From Paraglomus occultum (taxonomy: Eukaryota > Glomeromycota > Glomeromycetes > Paraglomerales > Paraglomeraceae): a stretch of DNA of 16,354 nucleotides. Location of the stretch: contig CAJVPJ010000805.1 in NCBI GenBank assembly GCA_910592205.1, positions 1 through 16,354 on the forward strand, read 5' to 3'. This document shows, piece by piece, positions 10,455 through 16,354 of the stretch. Numbering within the stretch: position 1 is the stretch's first letter; each line of letters begins with the position of its first letter. The notes below the pieces were generated by a model. That model was not told the origin of the DNA and searched no databases. It saw only the letters and a program-made list of their open reading frames with translations. The position numbers were made by a program, and so were the translations under genes.

Positions 10455-11747
10455 CTAATGAATATTAAATGCAGCTGTGATGGCACGTTGGGCAAAGAAC
10501 AAGTCCAGTGGAATAGGGTCAGGAAGATCTTGAGGTATTTGGACAGTAGGCTTCAAATCATCTGGATGATATGTTAATAATGCACAATATTTAATGGAAC
10601 TCCTGTGCCATCCTGTGTACCGAATTCAAACTAATAATCATTATATATATATAATAGAGATTTTTAATATGCCAACAGAAAGGCGATCACTATAATAATA
10701 ATTTAACGCTACCATATTTCTATACCGAAATCTGCTCGTGCTTCTATCTGATGCACAGAAGTGCCAAGCCTGCGATAAATTAAAACCTTTAGAATACTTA
10801 TACAAATAATGATAGCTACACCGTATTAATATAGCTTACCCTCATACGGACCGGTACTTGGTTTTGGGGAACTGGATCGATTTTTACGACAATGCAATCA
10901 TGGGCACGACCAGGAGTTAGCCAATATTTTAAAGTTTCGTTAACATGATTTAATGTTCAGAATAGGCTACTTCTATGACCAAATTTGGCCAAGGAAGATC
11001 CTAAAAGAGATATATGAAATTACAAACTTCAAAAAGTTCAAACAAATAGAAAGACTAGAAAATTACATTTCCGTCGCTCCCATTTGGCGCCGTTACAGCT
11101 GGTTTTATCGGACGAAACGATGCGTCAGCTTCTTTTCCACGGTTTCTGCCACGTGTTCCTTTAAGAAATAAGAATTAATACGATGCCACAAACAGAACGA
11201 TATGTTAATACTTACTGGTAGAACCAAAACTATAAATCTCGGCGTTAGTTCGTTTCACAGGAATGCAACTCTCAATTATGTCGGAAGTGATTGCACCGAT
11301 GCAAACTTCATGTGGCATAGAAGGAAGTTCATAAATTACGACATTTCCTTCTACCCACTCCCAACATCTGTGTACGCTAAACATTTCTGAACGTCTTTCA
11401 TAATCCTTAATATCGATTCCCTTAGCAAGCACATAAGGTAATCTTATATATGAATAACAATTTATATCAGCCACCAGCTAAAACAAATGTTCAACGTCAA
11501 GCGAGTACGAAAAGAGACTTACGTTGCTTCTTCCCACTTTGCTTTTTCGCTAAATTCTCCCTTGTCCCACAACAAGTTTCGATAAAAGAAACAATCTGAC
11601 GTTTGTTCCGAAACCGCATCACTACTCCTAAGAACATCTCTGGATTAGCGAAAAAACAAAGAGTAATGATGATTGCACTTATCTACTTACGCAGAACTTG
11701 ACTGTGTTTGTATTGAGCTAATAATGTTAGAGCTAGTATTTGATGAA
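10455..11747 (-). pseudogene. Uma2-like PD-(D/E)XK nuclease-family gene, frameshifted relic
   Basis: Seven exons can be read: 11747-11691, 11639-11523, 11442-11216, 11158-11067, 11000-10840, 10769-10713 and 10612-10455, joined by GT...AG introns of 51-100 nt. The product resembles the Uma2 family (PD-(D/E)XK fold): WEWVEGNVVIYELPSMPHE, then GKEADASFRP (Asp position), DLPWPNLVIEVAYSE (Glu of the E-x-V motif), HDCIVVKIDP, AWHFCASDR and a C-terminal DLPDPIPLDLFFAQRAI. Two lesions are visible. Exon 5 is 161 nt where phases need 162: after VAYSEH it hits TAA near 10952, and the next frame reads on correctly. The last exon reads DGTGVPLNIVHY and stops near 10576, while the conserved tail is in another frame, again one base short. 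No start codon was found: the first exon is Ser-rich and begins at an acceptor (CCCAG). Bacterial Uma2 proteins are nuclease-like with unclear function, so activity here is unknown. An assembly indel is the alternative to decay. Confidence 0.65.
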
Positions 11748-11891
11748 CTGGGATATAATGAGATTTTGTTGTTTTTTGATGTTTACGATAACAGGAAAGA
11801 AGGTAAACCACCTTTTACTGATTAAATTTGCATTTAATACCGCGTCCTCACGCGTAATCTCCTTTGCACAACGTGATGCGTTACAGCTCAC

Positions 11892-12155
11892 CTAAGATTA
11901 TTTGATGATCGGAGTCGCCGCAATTTTGAGAGATCGTCACATATACAACTAGTAATTCTTTGGATGATAAAGATGTCGGGTCTCTGGTCAACTTTGAGTT
12001 CGTCTCTGGCAGATTAATATCAATGTTTTTTGGTATCTAATAACTTCATGTTTCAAAAGCGATTCCACAAGTTGGATTAACTCTTTTTCAGATGATAGTG
12101 ATTTCTGTTCGGTGGCACGAACATCGATTATTAACGTATCACCTGTTTCAACCGA
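11892..12155 (-). other. Possible decayed upstream exon(s) of the Uma2-like locus
   Basis: Two overlapping open frames lie just upstream of the relic on the same strand. The first (12155-11991) reads GDTLIIDVRATEQKSL and then ELIQLVESLLKHEVIRYQK, with amphipathic, charged character. The second (12036-11893) reads NIDINLPETNSKLTRDP and onward to a possible GTGAGC donor at 11891. They would be one continuous protein if the run of six T at 12026-12031 had one more base, the same kind of one-base loss as in the relic. No domain is recognised and the phase does not fit the relic's first exon, so membership is uncertain. Confidence 0.25.
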
Positions 12156-12243
12156 TCAAATAATAATAAACAACACTTCGGAAAAATTAAACTTTTTTTA
12201 AATAAACAAATAAACAATTTCGTTCATTTTACTATACTACCTG

Positions 12244-12282
12244 AAAATAAGCAACACATAACAAAAAGGTGTTGCTTATTTT
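12244..12282. repeat. Perfect 14-bp inverted repeat with 11-nt loop
   Basis: AAAATAAGCAACAC (12244-12257) is exactly complementary to GTGTTGCTTATTTT (12269-12282), with the loop ATAACAAAAAG between. The right arm continues into a T run. On either strand this would fold into a stable hairpin. It lies just upstream of the relic's possible 5' exons, about 90 bp from 12155. It could be a terminator-like structure, a remnant of a small foldback element, or a regulatory palindrome. Confidence 0.85.
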
Positions 12283-12427
12283 TTTAATTGCCTTCGATTC
12301 CTTCGTTGCAATGTTTCTAATAAATGTGTAGTCCTTTACACTCTGAAATACGCTGTTAATGATTTAGTCCGTGGTAACTTATCGTATAGTTTAATGTAAC
12401 AATAGTCGTGGAAATTACACTACACTA

Positions 12428-12445
12428 AACGTGTAAAAATCCTGA
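12428..12445 (+). repeat. 18-nt direct repeat, copy 2
   Basis: Exact second copy of AACGTGTAAAAATCCTGA (first at 10332-10349). Its end overlaps a local palindrome, AATCCT-gatgtca-AGGATT. AACGTGTAAA appears inverted at 12511-12520, so the motif is locally clustered on this side. Confidence 0.75.
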
Positions 12446-14985
12446 TGTCAAGGATTCTACAAAATAGATGGTAAGGATCGATATCGTTTACTGATGATAC
12501 GGGAAAGCACTTTACACGTTAGAGATATCTACGAACAAAATAATAAATATGAAAAACTTACTGAAGATTGAAATTAACGTGCTCACTATGAAATAGCGGT
12601 AAGTGATTGTAAATAATCACATGTCTGCTTCTGATTGGCAAGCACGCATTACACGTATCCCTGAGAGAAAGATAAGATACTGAAACCTACTGGTTGCTTC
12701 TGGGCTTGTCTGCTTGCACAGAATAGCGTACATTAAGACGGTAAACGACTTTTCCCGAAATGCTCCAAGTTGGGTTAAGTGAGTATGCTCCGAATTACTA
12801 ATTGAATTTTCATTCATTTCATCTCACCATTGAATTCACAACATTGTAGTTTTGGATCAGGTGGTTCTAATCTGTCAGACCCGATTTCTTAGAGACACAA
12901 AATGTCCGAATAAACTAGAACTTGGTCTCACACGTTCTATCATGTGACATAAATGAGAGCGGAAGCGATATTAATATGTATGATTGATTGACGAGTGATA
13001 GACGGTTGCGACTGTGGATGGTCACTATGGTTGTGTTTGAATGGATTTTAACACTATATGCTTAAGGTGAGAAATTGATATAGTATCAGAAACTTATTTA
13101 AAAAGAATTATGCTTTCTATACGAATTAGTAACCACTCATACTGTCAGGTAGGTTACAAATATATCATAAAATTTTTTTTCGATAACAATCGAGATAACA
13201 AACGTCATTATTGTATACGCGAGTAAGTAAAAAATTCAAAGAACTGTGGCAGAGAATGATACATGACGCAATGTTTATACCACAAACTCGTAATGTCTCG
13301 ACAAAGAATATCTGCAGCATCATGCATGACTAAAAAAAGAAAGTCATCTGATGCAGCATACATTCAAAGTGAAGGTTGATGAGAGCAGGATTCGGACATT
13401 TGTTTATCATCAGACAAACAATGACGAAAACGTGCTAAAATAACGTCATTTAGTTACGCTATTGTCTTTTTTTAGAAGGACATTGAATTAATTCAAATCG
13501 CAGAACGTGAATATTAACAATGTATGTTATTACCATTGGTTTTCCATTGTTTCTCCATTGTCAATTTTAATTGCTATTGAAAAAAGCCCTTTCTTTGTAC
13601 TTGCAATAATTTCATTAGACTCGTTAGACGAGCAGATGTGACAGAAAATGACGCTCACAATGCACAATGCTATAAGTGTGATATAAGCAAACAATAAAAC
13701 TGGATAAGATACTGAGAAAGTTCTGTATGAGTTATCCACATTTGCACTTGCCAATTTTCTAGATTTTGCCTTTTTCTTCCAATAAATAAACAACATTCGT
13801 ACCTCGATTTGTAATAAACTGTCGTAATTTTGTTTACAACCAAAAGCGGTGTTTCATAATTAAATTTGCTAAAAAAGGAACCAATTTTGCTTTAATCGAG
13901 ATTATATTCACAAGTTTTATTTAAAGTTACCAAATTATTAAATAGCTATAATTACCACGTATTGCTATAAAGCTGAATATGCTATTATTGAATAACGAAA
14001 TAAACATTTAAGTATCTTCCCAATTCAATGTTTAATTCGAGAAGAGCAGTAAAATGCAATAGTATTTTTAATACCAACGGCAATGAACAAAGACAAATAT
14101 AAAAGACTAGAGTATTATCACGACGATCTCCAACCGCAGCAGCTCGGCTCTAACATTCTTCACTGCACACTTATTTATTTAACGTGATAGAAACTGCAGA
14201 ATATCGAAAAATTTTCTTAACAAGTAGCGTTATTAATAGTAGTTCGGGTATAAATCCGCAGCTCAAATGTCTCGTTCTAAATTTGATAAACACAAACAAT
14301 ATAAATGAAGCAAAGCGTTTGTAGTAGTGAACAATCAATTTTAGACAAATGACGAGAATATTCTATATTGATACAGAACGATAGCTGCAACAATCATTTT
14401 CTAATATGGTAAAAAAGAGAACACCCCCCTTTTCCTTACTCCCGAAAATGATTGCGTCACCAGCAAAAGTAGCAAATTTTTCGGAGCAAAACCGAGTATT
14501 TGTAATTAATCGTCTCAAACTGGAATGGGACAAAAGGAAAAGGAATGTCATTGAAAAAAAAAAGCTATCTGTATTTATAAGCACATAGTCAACGAGTGTG
14601 GTCAACGATTTATTGGAAGCAACTCAAAAACTTCGTTTTGCGCAAGCACAAATTCGATTTATAAAATCAAATATTGCATACAACTATAACTTTGCGATAA
14701 CCCAATACTTATTTTCACACAAGAGACTATCTCTCAAATAACTGTCGTGTACTCAATAACAAATACCATTTGCCGGCTCAACGAACGCTACAAAAGGAAT
14801 ATGATGCCACGTCAAGAATTCTCTGTCGAAAACTTGGTAAATAACCGAACGGTCACCAAGTTAAAGAAACATATCCAACTTCTCCAATATGAACTTGGTC
14901 CTCACGACCCCGGCGGCTGAAAACTCTAATTCAATCAGCAATCAGCAAATACTTGTCATTTACAATAAACAGTTGGTAAAAAAGA

Positions 14986-15311
14986 AGGCCCTGTCCAAAA
15001 TTAAAGTTAGAGGGAAGACAACCGCTCCTGACCAAAAATCCGAAAGCATAGAAACTTTCGATTTTAATTTCAGGGAAACCGTTCTAAGGCTAATCCGAAA
15101 GCGTGAAAACATCCGATTTTAGTTTTAAGAAGGCTAAAAATCCGAAAGCATAAGGCTTTCGGTTTTTAATTCCAGGAAGTTGTTCCAAGGCCAGAAAGCA
15201 TAAAAGCTTATTTCAGGAAGACGTTCCAAGACCAAAAATTCGAAAGCATAAAGGCTTTCATCAGGAAGATCGTTCCAAGGGCGAAAATCCGAAAGCATAT
15301 TCGGTGAAAGC
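14986..15311. repeat. Tandem array of about 50-bp units carrying a small palindrome
   Basis: Six degenerate units share GAAAGC followed by AT or GT, starting at 15042, 15097, 15144, 15194, 15242 and 15291, so the period is 47-55 bp. Each unit has two parts. One is an AT-flanked palindromic core of the form AAAATCCGAAAGC-ATAA-GGCTTTCGG-TTTTAA. The other is a spacer like AGGAAGACGTTCCAAGGCC (for example 15174-15192, 15215-15233 and 15263-15282). The cleanest core is 15142-15162, with an 8-bp stem (CCGAAAGC/GCTTTCGG), a 5-nt loop and further A/T pairing outside. A degenerate spacer-like unit without the core precedes them (14986-15032). The units have diverged, so the array is not very recent. 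A 77-codon plus-strand frame (14889-15122) runs into the array and is probably spurious. Confidence 0.85.
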
Positions 15312-15343
15312 ACAGACTCACGTCATCAGCTCTTTGATGACTA

Positions 15344-15373
15344 CCCGCCATAGCGGTGGGCGGGGGTGGGGGG
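15344..15373 (+). other. G-rich tract with inverted repeat
   Basis: Thirty-two bases after the array, a tract with G runs of 2, 3, 5 and 6 (15355-15373) stands out in otherwise AT-rich DNA. CCCGCC (15344-15349) can pair with GGCGGG (15359-15364), so the region could form either a hairpin or, with one short run, a G-quadruplex-like structure. Folding is predicted by eye only. Confidence 0.55.
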
Positions 15374-16354
15374 TAATGGATTGATAGTTTTGTATCAAGT
15401 ATCACTTATTATTTTTTGTTCAATAGTGTTTCTAGTATATAGACAAAGTACGCATGTGTAGTCATGAACTAGAAATCAAACAATTGCACTGTATTATAGT
15501 GAAATAACCATGCCATGTTATATTGTAAATAAACTGTTCTATACTTGTTAATCTTTTCGTATATGATATATCATCTTATCATTTGCTCAACGACCGCATT
15601 TGCACGTATACTCGGGCTAAACTTAATTAAGCAGTGTGCGTAACGATAATTTAAAAGGATAACTGATATTGTTCCAGTACATTCTTTTAAACATCGTTTA
15701 TCTGCTATAAACGTAAAAAACCTTTTTTCATTGTCTATTCAAATGTAGAATAGGTTTAGCTTTTATTGAACAAATAACGTAATCCAATTACACACGTCAC
15801 AATGCAAAGAATAATACATCAGCTATATGGGGTTTGTATTTGCAATGTAATTAGATAAAATAACGTGCCAACGTCAACTATTACCGAAACTTTCGATACA
15901 ATTACAACTTGGGGGTGGGAAACGCTTAGTAATACAAAGCGACGTGTATAACATTCTGATGGCATGCTTCCATTTTACTTAACTACTTAGAAGAGGCTTC
16001 TATTATTCTTCCAAGAAGATTCAAACAAAACGTTTGTTAGTGAAAGTGGCGCAAGTACCAAATTAGAGTTGAAACGTCCACATGATTCTAGCCGCAGACA
16101 TTCCAGAAAATGTTCGCGCTACAAATGACGTAAACAAAGAAGTTTAGCTAACATGCGTTTCCTTTGTTCTAAAAACAATGACGCCAGCACCTGGACATTT
16201 ACTAATCGGTATCAACAACAATAACATAAAGAGAGCTATGACAAACGTTTTGTAGCACAAATGTTGTACCTTGCGCAGTTGCATGATAATGATAATTGTT
16301 ACAAGAATACGTTTGCATACCAGGTAAACCGAGCACGCGGTCACACGAACAGAC
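15374..16354. other. Gene-poor AT-rich interval to the right edge
   Basis: No gene could be supported. A minus-strand frame at 16344-16144 has hydrophobic stretches but no ATG at its start and could at most be an exon of a gene beyond the window. A small inverted repeat, CTATTC-aaatgta-GAATAG, lies near 15737-15755. No RNA gene or mobile element was recognised. Confidence 0.55.

Larger units (their letters stand above)
12161..14985. other. Long gene-poor AT-rich interval
   Basis: No gene could be supported across these 2.8 kb. It contains a perfect hairpin (12244-12282), the second 18-nt repeat (12428-12445) with a 10-nt inverted echo at 12511-12520, and several short frames without recognisable domains. 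The frames include 66 aa on minus (12817-12617), 88 aa on minus with one hydrophobic stretch (13796-13530), and plus-strand frames between 14385 and 14920. Their lengths and number are near what chance gives at this base composition. No RNA gene was seen. Confidence 0.6.

Noticed and set aside
12617-12817. 66-codon minus-strand ORF with ATG
   Set aside because: Nothing recognisable. A possible internal GTAGGT...CAG intron would be only 30 nt; length is within chance.
13375-13400. T-arm-like sequence suggesting a tRNA
   Set aside because: No acceptor stem, D-arm or anticodon arm could be built around it; no tRNA found anywhere in the window.
13530-13796. 88-codon minus-strand ORF with one hydrophobic segment
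   Set aside because: It could encode a small membrane protein, but AT-rich random frames are often hydrophobic, and no family, promoter or splice context supports it.
14889-15122. 77-codon plus-strand ORF
   Set aside because: Its second half is the translated tandem repeat; the frame is not maintained through later units.
16144-16344. Minus-strand hydrophobic frame at the right edge
   Set aside because: No ATG at its start, and a stop closes the frame just upstream; without sequence beyond the edge an exon call is not supportable.

Overview
The window is AT-rich nuclear DNA of a fungus. Its recognisable genes are eukaryotic and split by many short spliceosomal introns (GT...AG, mostly about 65-100 nt). 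Chained exon by exon, they give full-length proteins closest in style to fungal ATG9 and RAD54. The intron density and a nuclease-like gene family I associate with arbuscular mycorrhizal fungi suggest an early-diverging lineage (Mucoromycota, perhaps Glomeromycotina). That placement is inference.

The left half (1-8822) is compact and genic. A partial, unrecognised gene leaves the window at base 1 (minus strand). It is divergent, across about 63 bp, from a two-exon gene for a mitochondrial ribosome-binding factor A (RBFA, 418-1286). RBFA converges on ATG9 (1398-4665, minus, 11 exons, 821 aa), the autophagy lipid scramblase. ATG9 is divergent, across a 328 bp shared promoter, from RAD54 (4994-8822, plus, 17 exons, 812 aa), the Swi2/Snf2 motor of homologous recombination. 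The RAD54 side of that promoter has overlapping matches to the fungal SCB and MCB cell-cycle elements. Reading frames in RBFA, ATG9 and RAD54 are intact across every proposed splice junction.

The right half (8823-16354) is gene-poor. It holds a decayed Uma2-like PD-(D/E)XK nuclease-family gene (10455-11747, minus). The exon structure of this gene is still readable, but at least two exons have lost the frame by one base. The locus lies between two exact 18-nt direct repeats. The half also holds an AAT microsatellite, a perfect 14-bp hairpin, and a six-copy tandem array with a period near 50 bp whose units carry a small palindrome (GAAAGC...GCTTTC). A G-rich tract follows the array. The rest shows no convincing genes.

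The genes do not form one pathway: mitochondrial ribosome maturation, autophagy and DNA repair sit side by side as is usual in fungal genomes. I found no clear new multi-gene system. The palindromic array and the repeat-flanked nuclease relic are the most unusual structures.
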